The translations under genes and the position numbers were made by a program. From JALSHZ01 sp964614535 (lineage in GTDB: Bacteria; Pseudomonadota; Gammaproteobacteria; UWMA-0217): a stretch of DNA of 49,799 nucleotides. The DNA is taken from the NCBI GenBank assembly GCA_964614535.1, contig CAZTOZ010000062.1, forward strand, positions 1 through 49,799, written 5' to 3'. Below the pieces are notes generated by a model. It saw only the letters and a program-made list of their open reading frames with translations. It was not told where the DNA came from and made no database searches. Below, one piece after another: positions 25,976 through 35,121 of the stretch (its first letter is position 1; every line of letters starts with the position of its first letter).

Positions 25976-27175
25976 TTACAGGGTTTCGATCAGAAATCGG
26001 ATCCGGCGGGCCGCCTCGATGCACTCCTCCAGCCCGGCCACCAGCGCCATGCGCACATAGCCGCTGCCGGGGTTGCCCTCGCTGGTCTCGCGCGACAGGT
26101 AGCTGCCGGGCAGCACCGTGACGTGCTCGCGTTCGTACAACCGCCGGGCGAAAAGGGTGTCGTCGACTGGCGTGCGCGCCCAGAAATAGAAGCCGGCATC
26201 GGGCAGGGTCAGTGGCAGGGCGCCGTCGAGCTGGTCGCGGAAAGCGGCGAACTTTTCGCGGTAGCGGTCGCGGTTGTCTCGGACGTGTGCTTCGTCGCGC
26301 CAGGCGGCGATGCTGGCCTGCTGTGCCACCGGTGACATGGCACAGCCGTGGTAGGTGCGATAGAGCAGAAACTGCCGCAGTACCTCGCCATCGCCGGCGA
26401 CGAAGCCGGAACGCAGCCCCGGTGCATTGGAGCGCTTCGACAGGCTGTGGAAGACGACGCAGCGGCGGAAGTCGTCGTTGCCCATCGCCGCCGCGGCACC
26501 GAGCAGTCCGGCCGGTGGACTGGCCTCGTCGAAATAGATCTCCGAGTAGCACTCGTCGCTGGCGATGATGAAGTCGTGCCGTTGCGCCAGTTCGATGAGC
26601 CTTTGCAGCGTCGCTGTATCGATCACCGCCCCGGTGGGGTTGCCGGGCGAGCAGAGGTAGAGCAGCTGGCAGCGTTCCCACTGCTGCGGCGTGACCGCGT
26701 CGAAGTCCGGGATGAAGCCGTTGTCGGCATGGCAGTTCAGATAGACCGGTTCAGCCCCGGCCAGCAGGGCCGCGCCCTCATAGATCTGGTAGAACGGGTT
26801 GGGCATCAACACCGCCGGGGCGGCGGCCTGTCGGTCGATCACGCACTGGGCGAAGGCGAACAGCGCCTCGCGGGTGCCGTTGACCGGTAGCACGTGACGG
26901 GCCGGATCGAGGTCGCCGACCGGCAGGTCGAAGCGGTTGGTCAGCCAGTCGGCGATGGCTTCGCGCAGCTCGGCCATCCCTGAGGTCAGCGGGTAGCTGG
27001 CCAGTTCCGCCAGATGGTCGCGGACCGCGTCGTGGATCAGAACCGGTGTCGGATGTTTCGGCTCGCCGATGGAGAGCCGGATCGGCGTCTTGTCGCCCGG
27101 CGGCTGGCAGCCTTCGAACAGGGCGGCGAGTTTCTGGAACGGGTAGGGCTGCAGGCGTTGCAGATCTGGGTTCAT
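25976..27175 (-). CDS. dapC: Succinyldiaminopimelate aminotransferase
   Basis: DapC is the PLP enzyme that converts N-succinyl-2-amino-6-ketopimelate to succinyl-DAP. The 399-residue class I aminotransferase has N-P-D-L near the start, I-G-E-P-K-H, N-G-T-R-E-A, Y-L-C-S-P-G-N-P-T-G, S-D-E-C-Y-S-E-I-Y, and the PLP lysine K247 in S-L-S-K-R-S-N. The specific DapC call rests on these motifs plus its place directly upstream of dapD and dapE. With them it gives a complete succinylase segment. First gene of the minus-strand series. Confidence 0.94.
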   Translation of the reverse strand: MNPDLQRLQPYPFQKLAALFEGCQPPGDKTPIRLSIGEPKHPTPVLIHDAVRDHLAELASYPLTSGMAELREAIADWLTNRFDLPVGDLDPARHVLPVNGTREALFAFAQCVIDRQAAAPAVLMPNPFYQIYEGAALLAGAEPVYLNCHADNGFIPDFDAVTPQQWERCQLLYLCSPGNPTGAVIDTATLQRLIELAQRHDFIIASDECYSEIYFDEASPPAGLLGAAAAMGNDDFRRCVVFHSLSKRSNAPGLRSGFVAGDGEVLRQFLLYRTYHGCAMSPVAQQASIAAWRDEAHVRDNRDRYREKFAAFRDQLDGALPLTLPDAGFYFWARTPVDDTLFARRLYEREHVTVLPGSYLSRETSEGNPGSGYVRMALVAGLEECIEAARRIRFLIETL

Positions 27176-27360
27176 GGCCGGGCGGGAGCTGGAATGAGCC
27201 GCGCATTATATCAGCAACGACCGCTGAGCGGCGTGGCGGAAAGGTCGGCCGACGGCCGTCGAAAAAGCCGGTGTTTCGATACCCCGGCGGGGTTTTTCCT
27301 TAGAATCGACCGGGTGAAGATATTGAGTACCCTTTGGGAACACGGAGAGCAGGGGAGACG

Positions 27361-27741
27361 ATGAGCGACAATCCATATGCCGGTATCCACCATGTCAGCC
27401 TGTTGGTACGGGATCTGGCACGGGCGCTGGAGTTCTATTGCGGCGTGCTCGGTATGGCCGAGGCGGCGCGGCCGCCGCTTGCGTTCGATGGTGCCTGGCT
27501 CGATGTCGGGGCCGGCCAGCAGATCCATTTGCTGCGGCTGCCGGATCCCTGCGCCGGCGCCGAGCTGCCCGACCATGGCGGGCGCGATCGCCACGCCGCG
27601 TTTCGGGTCACCGACTTCGCCGCCCTGGTGGCGTCGCTGGAACGGGCAGGGGTGGCGTTCACACGCAGCCGTTCGGGGCGGAAGGCCCTGTTCTGCCGCG
27701 ATCCCGACGGTAATGCGCTGGAATTCGTCGCCGTCGAATAG
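27361..27741 (+). CDS. VOC-family (glyoxalase-like) protein
   Basis: The 126-residue protein is a single vicinal-oxygen-chelate domain: I-H-H-V-S-L-L-V-R-D-L at the start with the first metal His, D-R-H-A-A-F-R-V in the middle, and F-C-R-D-P-D-G-N-A-L-E-F-V at the end with the metal Glu. The metal-site residues are present, so it may be catalytic (lyase, dioxygenase or resistance-type), but the substrate cannot be predicted. Start at 27361, supported by GGGGAGACG; the frame is open 27 bases further upstream. Monocistronic, between minus-strand genes. Confidence 0.85.
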   Translation: MSDNPYAGIHHVSLLVRDLARALEFYCGVLGMAEAARPPLAFDGAWLDVGAGQQIHLLRLPDPCAGAELPDHGGRDRHAAFRVTDFAALVASLERAGVAFTRSRSGRKALFCRDPDGNALEFVAVE

Positions 27742-27758
27742 TTTGGCCTGGCGGGGTA

Positions 27759-28259
27759 TCAGTTTCGGCGGCGTTCCACCGATATCTCCAGCTTGTCGTC
27801 GAGGACCGGGAAGGCCTGGCCGAAGCCGCGGACCCAGGTGCCTTCGATGGTGGTGAACCGAAACAGGTGGAAGTCGGGCAACTGCGCCAGCAGGTCGATG
27901 GTGTTGCCGTGACGTTTGCGCATGCTCTCCATCAACGGCTGCCATTGGCTGTCGCCGCGCGGGATCTGCTCTGCCGCGGCCGAGAGCACGAGACGCCGCC
28001 GCGCAAAGAGGTTGCGTGATGCCTCTTCGTCGGCGATGAACATCAGGCTGGCGCGGGGATTGACGTGCAGGTTGCGGGTATGGCTGGCCAGCTCGCTGAT
28101 GAAGACGACCGTGCGGCCTTCGTCGTCGAAGATACAGGGGGCATAGCTGGCGTCGGGCCGCGCGTTGCTGTCGGCGGTGGCCAGCAGCACGGAGCGGAAG
28201 CGGTCGCGGAACGCGGTGGCCTCGGCCTGCAACTCCTCGGCAGTGAATTCGCGGGGCAT
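27759..28259 (-). CDS. Pyridoxamine-5'-phosphate-oxidase-like (HugZ/PPOX) flavin-binding protein
   Basis: The protein (166 residues from the ATG at 28259) has a split-barrel flavin-binding fold pattern: F-R-S-V-L-L-A-T-A-D-S-N-A-R-P-D-A-S-Y-A-P, V-F-I-S-E-L-A-S-H-T-R-N-L, and P-R-A-S-L-M-F-I. That is the layout of the PPOX/HugZ group, whose members bind FMN or heme. There is no C-terminal His motif like that of HugZ heme oxygenases, so heme oxygenase function is doubtful. An in-frame GTG at 28289 would add ten residues; neither start has a clear ribosome-binding site. It lies 41 bp after the Kbp-like gene. Confidence 0.75.
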   Translation of the reverse strand: MPREFTAEELQAEATAFRDRFRSVLLATADSNARPDASYAPCIFDDEGRTVVFISELASHTRNLHVNPRASLMFIADEEASRNLFARRRLVLSAAAEQIPRGDSQWQPLMESMRKRHGNTIDLLAQLPDFHLFRFTTIEGTWVRGFGQAFPVLDDKLEISVERRRN

Positions 28260-28300
28260 TGCAAGAGGAGGTGGCGTGCCGGTGGGCACGCCATCCGGGG

Positions 28301-28735
28301 TCAGTTTTCTTTCGGGATGCGGATCACCTGACCGGGATAGATCAGGTCGGGATCCTTGATGACCTCGCGATTGGCCTCGAAGATCTTCGGGTATTCACTG
28401 GCCTTGCCGTAGAACATCTTGGCGATGCCGGAGAGGGTGTCGCCTTTCTGAATGGTGTAGAACTCCACGGTGACGGTTTGCACCGGGGCGCTGACGCCGC
28501 TGGTGTCGACCGCCTCGACTCCTTCGATGTTGCCGGCCATCAGCACCGCCTTTTCCAGCGCGTCGGCCGAACTCGCCTCGCCGGCGATGATGACCTTGCC
28601 CCCTTCGTAACTGACCTCCAGGCCGTCGATGCCGGGGTTGTCTTCCTCGATGTGTTCCTTGATCTTCTCGGCCGGATCGTCGTCGCCGCCGAAGAGTTTT
28701 TTGCCCATGTTACGGGCGAAGTCGAAAAGTCCCAT
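28301..28735 (-). CDS. BON-LysM protein, Kbp/YgaU-like
   Basis: The 144-residue protein combines an N-terminal BON domain (about 20-85, with G-L-E-V-S-Y-E-G-G-K-V-I-I-A-G) and a C-terminal LysM domain (about 92-141, Y-T-I-Q-K-G-D-T-L-S-G-I-A ... Y-P-G-Q-V-I-R-I-P). Both length and layout match E. coli Kbp (YgaU), a cytoplasmic potassium-binding stress protein of 149 residues. No signal peptide is present, in line with Kbp. It lies 45 bp after the DUF937 gene. Confidence 0.88.
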   Translation of the reverse strand: MGLFDFARNMGKKLFGGDDDPAEKIKEHIEEDNPGIDGLEVSYEGGKVIIAGEASSADALEKAVLMAGNIEGVEAVDTSGVSAPVQTVTVEFYTIQKGDTLSGIAKMFYGKASEYPKIFEANREVIKDPDLIYPGQVIRIPKEN

Positions 28736-28780
28736 GGTGTGGATCCTCTTGGTATGTATTGGTGGTTGGAAAAGGGCGTG

Positions 28781-29350
28781 CTATTTGAACAGCATGCGGG
28801 CCGCCATGCCCATGACGTCGTCGATGACGGAACCGTCGTTGTCCCGGTCCAGAAACGATGCCAGCATGCCCATGGCCTGATTCTGCTGGCTGCCGCCGAG
28901 CATGCCGAGCAGATCGCCCAGTGCGCCGTTGCTGGAGCGGGTCTGGGTGCTCATGGCCCCCATGACCATGGTGGCGATCTGGGGGAGCATTCTCTTGATG
29001 ATGCTGTCGCTGGCACCCACTTGTGAAGCCACTTCGGCCGCCAGCGCGCGGCTGCGCGCCTTGCTGCCGAGCAGGTGTCCGAGGATGGCGTTGCCATCGG
29101 TGACGGCCTCGGTGGTGAAGGCTTCGGTCTCACGTTCGAGGTAACGCTGGTGGTTGCCGGTCTCCAGCGCGCGCATCAGCGACTCCAGCCCTTTGGGTTC
29201 GGCGGTATTCTGTTTGATCTGTTGGGTCAGCCCCGGCACGAGTTTGCCGAGGATGTTGAGTGCGTCGTTGACATCGACGCCGTGGCTGTTGGCGAGTTGC
29301 TTCACCAGCGCGCCACCCTGGGCGGAGATGATGGTTTCGAGAAGGCTCAT
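28781..29350 (-). CDS. DUF937 (YidB-like) protein
   Basis: The 189-residue protein has two copies of a helical pattern typical of DUF937: Q-G-G-A-L-V-K-Q-L-A-N-S-H-G near residue 11 and G-D-L-L-G-M-L-G-G near 145. An L-P-Q-I-A-T-M-V-M-G-A-M segment and a D-R-D-N-D-G-S calcium-loop-like motif (D-x-D-x-D-G) follow. No signal peptide or membrane segment is evident. The molecular function of DUF937 is unknown. It probably shares a transcript with the Kbp-like and PPOX-like genes. Confidence 0.82.
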   Translation of the reverse strand: MSLLETIISAQGGALVKQLANSHGVDVNDALNILGKLVPGLTQQIKQNTAEPKGLESLMRALETGNHQRYLERETEAFTTEAVTDGNAILGHLLGSKARSRALAAEVASQVGASDSIIKRMLPQIATMVMGAMSTQTRSSNGALGDLLGMLGGSQQNQAMGMLASFLDRDNDGSVIDDVMGMAARMLFK

Positions 29351-29443
29351 GGATGGTATTCCCCCTACATCTGACGTGGCGTTGTGTGACCGATTCTACA
29401 AGTTGCCACCGGGGGTGGCCAGACGAAAGGTGGTGAATAACCG

Positions 29444-32299
29444 TCAGGAAGCCTTGTCGTCGGGGTTAACTTTTGTCACGTGCTTTTTCAGCTCCGCTTC
29501 CAGGTCGAAACTGATGTCGAGGCTGTCCTCTGGCTGTCCGGAGCCTTCGAGGTCGATGGGTTCGAGCCGCAGGTCGGTATCGGAGAACTCCTCGATATGG
29601 TCTTCGACGACGGTGCGGTCGTCACTGCCGTTGTCGATTTCCAGTTTGGCCTCGTTGAGTTCCATGTCGACCGTGAGGGAGTCGAGGTCCGATTCGGTCA
29701 GATCCTCTTCCTCCAGTTCGAGGCTGGGCGCGGTCTCCGAGGTCTGCTGGAGTGGGTCCTCGAACACGGTCTTCTGGGCATTGCTGTCTTCCAGATCGAG
29801 CAGGTCCAGGTCGGGCAGCGTCTCTTCGGACATATAGTCGACGATGTCGTCGGTATAGGTGGCGGAGAGCTTGTCGGCATCCATCGACAGTTCGTCGAGC
29901 GTCCGATCGGCGGCATTGCCCGTGATGCCGTCGTCCGTATTGGCGACGGCAGGCGCTTCGGCTTCGTGCTGGTCGGCGAGGGTCTCGTCGCGCAATGCCT
30001 TCTTGGTGAAGGCGCGATCGGAGATGTTGCGCACCTGTTTGTGCATGCCGCTGTCCGGGTCCGGATATTTTTCCAGCAGCTGTACCGACAGTGATTGAAG
30101 CTCGTTCATCCGGCCGGTCTCGGCGAAGAGTTTCAGTTGCAGCAGACGGTACCGATCGTTGTCGGGTTCCTGCGCCAACAGCTTGTCGATGGTCTCCTCC
30201 GCCAGTGAGAACTGGCCATAGGCGAGATAGATCTCCGCCTCTTCGGCCGCGTCGAGTTGGGTGTCGTCGGCATTGCCGCCGCTGAGAATCTGGGTGGCAT
30301 CGTCGTCGCCTGGTGCCGGGCGCATCGTCTCCTGGGTGTCGGAGGCGGCGGGCGCATGGCCCAGCTCTGCCGCGGCTGGTGATAGCAGCGACTCCAGATC
30401 CTGGTCGAGCGTACCCGTATCGCTCGGGCTCATGGGTGGTGCGGCCATGGCCTGGAGGTCGTCGGGTGCCTTCGATTCCGGCGGATCCATCGACAGCGTG
30501 CTGTCGGGCCGGTCGGCCGCTGGCGTGGCGGCTTTTGCGGCCTCTGCTTCGATCAGGTCGAGATCGATGCCGCGGGAGGCGCTCTCGACGGTCTCGATAT
30601 CGTCTTCCGGAATGGTGGCCGGTGCTGGCATCGGATCGCTCGTCCTCGCCATGACAGGCGTGACCGGTGCCGGAATCTCCTCGACCGCCTCGGCACGGCG
30701 GCGACGCCATACCAGGAAGGCCAGCAGCGGCAACAGCGGCAGCAGCAGAAGCCACGGCAGCCATCGGGCGATGAAAGCGGAGAAACCGTTGTCGTCGCCC
30801 CGTTGGCCGAGGGCATTGGTCAGTGCCTCGATCTTCAATTCCAGCCGTTGCAGCGTTGTCTCCGTCTCCTCCAGCTTGCTCTCGGTGGTGGCGAGCCGGT
30901 CGAGCAGCTCGTTGCGCTCGCTCTTGAGGCTGGCGATTTCGGCCTCCAGCGCGGCGATGCCGGGCGGGCGTTCGTTGCCGCTGCCGGAACGCTGATCGGA
31001 GGTGACGGTGGTGGTGGCGTTGGCCGCATCGGCCACGGCCGGATCGTTGTCCACTGTCTCGGTGGGGGCGGGCGCGGGAGGGGGGGTGTGTCGTGCCGCC
31101 TGGTCCAGCTCGGCCATCCGCGCCGACATGCGGCGGGAGATCTCCGCCGCCGCCTGGTCTGGAGGGAGGATGCGTAGTTCACCGCTGGCGGTCTCCGCCA
31201 ATGTGACCGCTGTATCTTCCTCGGCCGTCTCGTGTTGGCCGGGGGGAGTGTCCTCGGCCCCCTCCGGCGCGGGCGAGGGGGTTGCCTCGGCGGTGACCTC
31301 TTCGGTGATGACGATGTCGCTGTCGCCATCGACGGTGGTGACGAAATCGCTGATGCCGATGGCCGATGCGGTCTCCAGGTAGCTGGGACCGAGGGCGATC
31401 TCCTCCTGGCTGGGGATGGTGAGATAGCTGTTCTTCTCCAGCGCGTCCATCGAGCCGGCGAAGGCCTGGGGATTGGCGGCGTAGATGGCTTCCATCAGCG
31501 CCCTGACCGTCGCCTTGTCGGCGCCGGGGCCGGCGATGCGGCGGGCGATCTTGCTCAGCGTATCGCCGGCGCGGACCGGGCCGTAGCGCCCGTCCTTCAG
31601 CGCCGGTGCGGCCGTTGGCCGGGTCCGTGCCCTGGCGACCTTGCGCTTGGGTCGGGCCTTGCGGGTCGGTTTGGTGACGGCCGGGGGCGGTGCCAGATCC
31701 TCTGGGGTCAGAACGAAGACGTCGTCGGCGAGCGGGGCGGCGCTTGTGGCGACCGGTGCCGGGTGGGTGAAGGGGGGTTGGTAACGCTCGGCATCGTCGA
31801 TGACCGCGTGGATGGGCGTCATCTCGGGAGGTTTTGCCGGCTGCGGCGCCGGTTCGTTTCTGGCGGCCGTGACCGGCAGTCGCTGGTAGCCCGGGGGGTC
31901 GAGCAGCAGCGCCACCTCCTTGTAGAGCTTGCCCTTGCCCCAGTCCACCTCCAGCAGAAAGTTGAGCAGGGGCTCTTTCAGCGGGCGGCTGGTGGTGGCG
32001 CGTACCATGAAGCTGCCATCGCCCTGCGGGGTGACGACGAAGCGGGCCGACTTCAGCGCCGGTGGATAGTCGAGGCCGTAGCGGGCATGGTGGGCGCGGC
32101 TGGCGACGCGAACCTCGAGATCGCCGGGGCGGATGCCCTCGTTCTTCTCCGCCAGGATGCGGATTCGCGCCAGCAGCGGCTGGTTGAGATGGGAGAGGAT
32201 GTCGATGTCCCCGACGCCAATGGCGTGCGTCGGAACGGTCGCCGCCATTGTCAGCGATAACAGGAGGGAGCGGGTCAACGGGCGCCTGGGCAACATCAT
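29444..32299 (-). CDS. fimV: FimV/HubP-like polar landmark protein
   Basis: FimV-family proteins mark the cell pole and link to type IV pili, type II secretion and chemoreceptor placement. The 951-residue protein has a signal peptide (cleavage after T-H-A26) and the conserved FimV N-terminal domain (27-140: G-D-I-D-I-L-S-H-L-N-Q-P-L-L-A). A periplasmic LysM domain follows at about 239-297, with a coiled coil at about 447-497 and one membrane helix at about 512-531 ending in RRRR. The cytoplasmic part is very acidic with TPR-like repeats (A-E-I-Y-L-A-Y-G-Q-F-S-L-A-E-E near two-thirds). The last section ends LEAELKKHVTKV without the classic FimV C-terminal domain that I would expect, so it may be shortened or diverged. 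Confidence 0.9.
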   Translation of the reverse strand: MMLPRRPLTRSLLLSLTMAATVPTHAIGVGDIDILSHLNQPLLARIRILAEKNEGIRPGDLEVRVASRAHHARYGLDYPPALKSARFVVTPQGDGSFMVRATTSRPLKEPLLNFLLEVDWGKGKLYKEVALLLDPPGYQRLPVTAARNEPAPQPAKPPEMTPIHAVIDDAERYQPPFTHPAPVATSAAPLADDVFVLTPEDLAPPPAVTKPTRKARPKRKVARARTRPTAAPALKDGRYGPVRAGDTLSKIARRIAGPGADKATVRALMEAIYAANPQAFAGSMDALEKNSYLTIPSQEEIALGPSYLETASAIGISDFVTTVDGDSDIVITEEVTAEATPSPAPEGAEDTPPGQHETAEEDTAVTLAETASGELRILPPDQAAAEISRRMSARMAELDQAARHTPPPAPAPTETVDNDPAVADAANATTTVTSDQRSGSGNERPPGIAALEAEIASLKSERNELLDRLATTESKLEETETTLQRLELKIEALTNALGQRGDDNGFSAFIARWLPWLLLLPLLPLLAFLVWRRRRAEAVEEIPAPVTPVMARTSDPMPAPATIPEDDIETVESASRGIDLDLIEAEAAKAATPAADRPDSTLSMDPPESKAPDDLQAMAAPPMSPSDTGTLDQDLESLLSPAAAELGHAPAASDTQETMRPAPGDDDATQILSGGNADDTQLDAAEEAEIYLAYGQFSLAEETIDKLLAQEPDNDRYRLLQLKLFAETGRMNELQSLSVQLLEKYPDPDSGMHKQVRNISDRAFTKKALRDETLADQHEAEAPAVANTDDGITGNAADRTLDELSMDADKLSATYTDDIVDYMSEETLPDLDLLDLEDSNAQKTVFEDPLQQTSETAPSLELEEEDLTESDLDSLTVDMELNEAKLEIDNGSDDRTVVEDHIEEFSDTDLRLEPIDLEGSGQPEDSLDISFDLEAELKKHVTKVNPDDKAS

Positions 32300-32341
32300 G
32301 TCGTTACGGAATTCCTGGATATTGGCGAAATGATAGCATGA

Positions 32342-34183
32342 TCATTTACTTGGAGCCCCTTTTCGAGAAACTGCGGCAACCTCGGCACGTGGTTTGCCAC
32401 TTTTTTCGTCTTGCTGCATCGACCAGAGCCTGGCGTAGAGGCCATCGGCTTCGAGCAGCGCCTGGTGTGTGCCGCGCTCCAGAATCCGGCCCTTGCGCAT
32501 CACCAGGATGCGGTCGGCATCGATGATGGTGGAGAGGCGGTGGGCGATCATCAGCGTCGTCGTGCCTCTGGAGGCGCGCTCCAGCGCCTGGAGAATGTTC
32601 TGCTCCGACTGGCTGTCGAGGCTGGAGGTGGCTTCGTCGAATACCAGGATGCGGGGCTTTTTCAGGATGGCGCGGGCGATGGCGATCCGCTGCTTCTCGC
32701 CGCCCGAGAGTTTCAGGCCACGTTCGCCGACCACGGTGTCGTACTGTTGGGGCAGGCTCATGATGAAGTCGTGGATGTCGGCGATGCGGGCGGCTTCGTG
32801 GATCTCTTCCGGCGTGGCCGCCGGATTGGCGTACTGCAGGTTGAATCGTAGTGTGTCGTTGAACAGCACTGTGTCCTGCGGCACGATGCCGATGGCTTTG
32901 CGCAGGCTTTCCTGGGTGACCTCGCGGACGTCCTGGCCATCGACGAGGATGGCGCCGCCGGTGACGTCGTAGAACCGCAGCAGCAGCCGCGCCAGGGTCG
33001 ATTTGCCCGAGCCGGAGGGGCCGACGATGGCGACTTTCTCGCCTTCTTCGACGGTGAAGTCGATGTCCTGGAGAATCGGGCGTTCCGGGTCGTAGTGGAA
33101 ATCCACGTGGCGGAATTCCACCCGACCGCCGTTGGGTCGCAACGGTCTGGCGTCGGGTGCGTCGGTGATTTCCGGTTCTCTCTCCAGCAGACGGAAGACC
33201 TGATCCATGTCCGCCAGCGCGTAGCGTAACGCGCGGTAGATGACGCCCAGAAAGCCCAGCGGCAGGAATAGTTGCAGCATCATCGTGTTGATCAGCACCA
33301 GATCGCCCAGCGTCAGCTCTCCGGCGACGACCCCCCTGGCGGCAAACACCATGACGCCGGTGACGCCGATGGCGATGATCGCGCCCTGGCCGGCGTTCAG
33401 CAGCGACATGGTCGCCTGGCTCTTGATGGCGGCCTCTTCCCACCGGTCGAGGGTGCGGTCGTAGCGTTCCAGCTCCAGCTTTTCGTTGGTGAAGTATTTG
33501 ACCGTTTCGTAGTTGAGCAGGCCGTCGATGGCCTTGCCGTTGGCCTCCGACTCCAGCCGGTTCATCTCGTGGCGAAAGTGCATGCGCCAGTTGGTGATGC
33601 CGAGGGTAAAGGCGATGTAGAGTGCCACGGTGCTGAAGGTGACGATGGTGAAGACCACTGAGTAGCGGCTCAGCAGGACGAAGGCGACGAGCAGGAACTC
33701 GGCCGCGGTCGGTACGATGTTGAAGACCAGATAGTTGAGGATCGAGCTGACGCTCTGGGCGCCGCGATTGAGATCTTGGGAGATGTTGCCGGTCTTGCGT
33801 TCCAGATGGAACCGCAGCGGCAGCCGGTAGAGGTGTTCCAGCACTTCCGCCGACAGACGGTGCATGGCGTGATAACGCACCCGGGCGAAGATGACGTCCC
33901 GCAGCTCGTTGAAGGCGCTGTTGATCAGTCGTAGCAGGCCGTAGGCCAGCAACAGGCCGATGGGCAGATGCACTAGACGTCCCGGCGCCGTGTCGAGCGT
34001 ATCGACGATCTCCTTGAGCACCAGCGGCACGCCGACCATGGCCAGTTTGGAGATCACCAGCGCGGAGAGCGCAAGCAGGACACGGCCGCGATACGCCCAG
34101 ACATAGGGGAGCATCTTGCGCAGATTCGTCCAGCCGCTGCTGGCAGGGGGCGGGGTATCGGTGCGTTTGGCGACAGGGTGCAT
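32342..34183 (-). CDS. Atm1-type ABC exporter (fused permease-ATPase)
   Basis: The 613-residue half-transporter has six membrane helices (about 35-320) and one nucleotide-binding domain: Walker A GPSGSGKS at 388-395, signature LSGGE at 492-496 and Walker B I-L-V-F-D-E. The segment L-N-Y-E-T-V-K-Y-F at 223-231 is the hallmark of the Atm1/HMT1 group. In bacteria that group exports glutathione or glutathione-metal conjugates and helps heavy-metal tolerance; it is a better fit than MsbA. The gene is 42 bp downstream of the fimV start, on the same strand, and 10 bp after the metallophosphoesterase gene. Confidence 0.9.
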   Translation of the reverse strand: MHPVAKRTDTPPPASSGWTNLRKMLPYVWAYRGRVLLALSALVISKLAMVGVPLVLKEIVDTLDTAPGRLVHLPIGLLLAYGLLRLINSAFNELRDVIFARVRYHAMHRLSAEVLEHLYRLPLRFHLERKTGNISQDLNRGAQSVSSILNYLVFNIVPTAAEFLLVAFVLLSRYSVVFTIVTFSTVALYIAFTLGITNWRMHFRHEMNRLESEANGKAIDGLLNYETVKYFTNEKLELERYDRTLDRWEEAAIKSQATMSLLNAGQGAIIAIGVTGVMVFAARGVVAGELTLGDLVLINTMMLQLFLPLGFLGVIYRALRYALADMDQVFRLLEREPEITDAPDARPLRPNGGRVEFRHVDFHYDPERPILQDIDFTVEEGEKVAIVGPSGSGKSTLARLLLRFYDVTGGAILVDGQDVREVTQESLRKAIGIVPQDTVLFNDTLRFNLQYANPAATPEEIHEAARIADIHDFIMSLPQQYDTVVGERGLKLSGGEKQRIAIARAILKKPRILVFDEATSSLDSQSEQNILQALERASRGTTTLMIAHRLSTIIDADRILVMRKGRILERGTHQALLEADGLYARLWSMQQDEKSGKPRAEVAAVSRKGAPSK

Positions 34184-34193
34184 GGTGGTTGGT

Positions 34194-35030
34194 TCAGAGC
34201 TGGGAGAGAAATTCGTCGACGGCCTGCTCTGCGCTGATGTCGCCGCGCAGAACCGCGTCGCGGTACCGGCGGTGCCAGTGGGGAATCAGGCTGCGGGCCC
34301 GGTACCACTCTTGGTAGATGATCCGGGCGATCGGCCCCCCTTCATCGAGGAAACCGGAGCTGAAGTAGTCCTGTCGGGCGCGTTCGCGGTCGTATGCAAA
34401 ACGCACGATGCCGGCGCGCCACCGTTGCCCGGTCCAGACCAGTCGGGCGTAGCTGCCCCGGGTGTCGCCATCGAAGGGGGAGCCGGCCGAGCCGATATTG
34501 AGGACGGTCGTGCCGTCGATGTGCCGCTCGATGGGGCGATGGGTATGGCCGGTGATGAACCATGCCACCCCCCGGGGCACGAGCTGGCGCAGGTCGTCGT
34601 CCGTGGTGTCCCGGTAGATGCCGTGGCGGTTGCTCCGCACAGAGCCGTGGGTGACGTGGATCCACTGGTCCATGCCGTCGGGTTCGTGGAGCAGCAGGTC
34701 GTCGGCCCACGATCGACAGGCACCGATACGGTCTCCGAGCTGTCTCACCGTCCAGTCGGTGAAGGCGCGGATGGCGGCCTCGCCGGCCGAGGTGGGCGGT
34801 GTGCGGCTGCAGTAGTGGACGAAGTCCTCGTGATTGCCGCGCAACGGGCGGCTGTTGCGTGAGGCGGCCAGATCCTGCCACAGGTCGAGACAGTCGAGGC
34901 TGCGCGGGCCGCGGTTCACCAGATCGCCGTCCATGACGACCAGATCCGGGTTCCAGCGCTCGATCTCCTCGATCATCGCCTCCATTGCGGGGAGATTGGC
35001 CTGGACATCGGAAAAGAGAATGATTTTCAT
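34194..35030 (-). CDS. Calcineurin-like metallophosphoesterase
   Basis: The 278-residue protein begins with I-I-L-F-S-D-V-Q-A-N-L-P-A, followed by V-V-M-D-G-D-L-V-N-R-G-P, L-R-G-N-H-E-D-F, H-G-S, and F-I-T-G-H-T-H-R-P, the complete YfcE/MJ0936-type dimetal motif set. It is therefore expected to be an active phosphodiesterase or phosphatase of unknown substrate. I start it at the ATG at 35030, where the phosphoesterase fold begins; a TTG further upstream is in frame. It lies directly upstream of the ABC exporter gene and is divergent from the diheme cytochrome. Confidence 0.88.
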   Translation of the reverse strand: MKIILFSDVQANLPAMEAMIEEIERWNPDLVVMDGDLVNRGPRSLDCLDLWQDLAASRNSRPLRGNHEDFVHYCSRTPPTSAGEAAIRAFTDWTVRQLGDRIGACRSWADDLLLHEPDGMDQWIHVTHGSVRSNRHGIYRDTTDDDLRQLVPRGVAWFITGHTHRPIERHIDGTTVLNIGSAGSPFDGDTRGSYARLVWTGQRWRAGIVRFAYDRERARQDYFSSGFLDEGGPIARIIYQEWYRARSLIPHWHRRYRDAVLRGDISAEQAVDEFLSQL

Positions 35031-35121
35031 CGCCGGGATGATACTCCAGTTTGGATCGTTACAACCCAATTCGGATTTTTTGACGATTCGGTTACACTAG
35101 CGGTCTATCCCAACCCAGACG

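Noticed and set aside
27261..27300. Imperfect hairpin (GCCGG ... CCGGC and ACCCC GGC GGGGT) with T5 upstream of the VOC gene
   Set aside because: Short stem, could be read as a terminator in either direction but no gene ends there; left unannotated.
29405..29419. GCCACC GGG GGTGGC hairpin downstream of the DUF937 gene start
   Set aside because: Six base pairs, no T-tract on either strand and not at a gene end for either strand.
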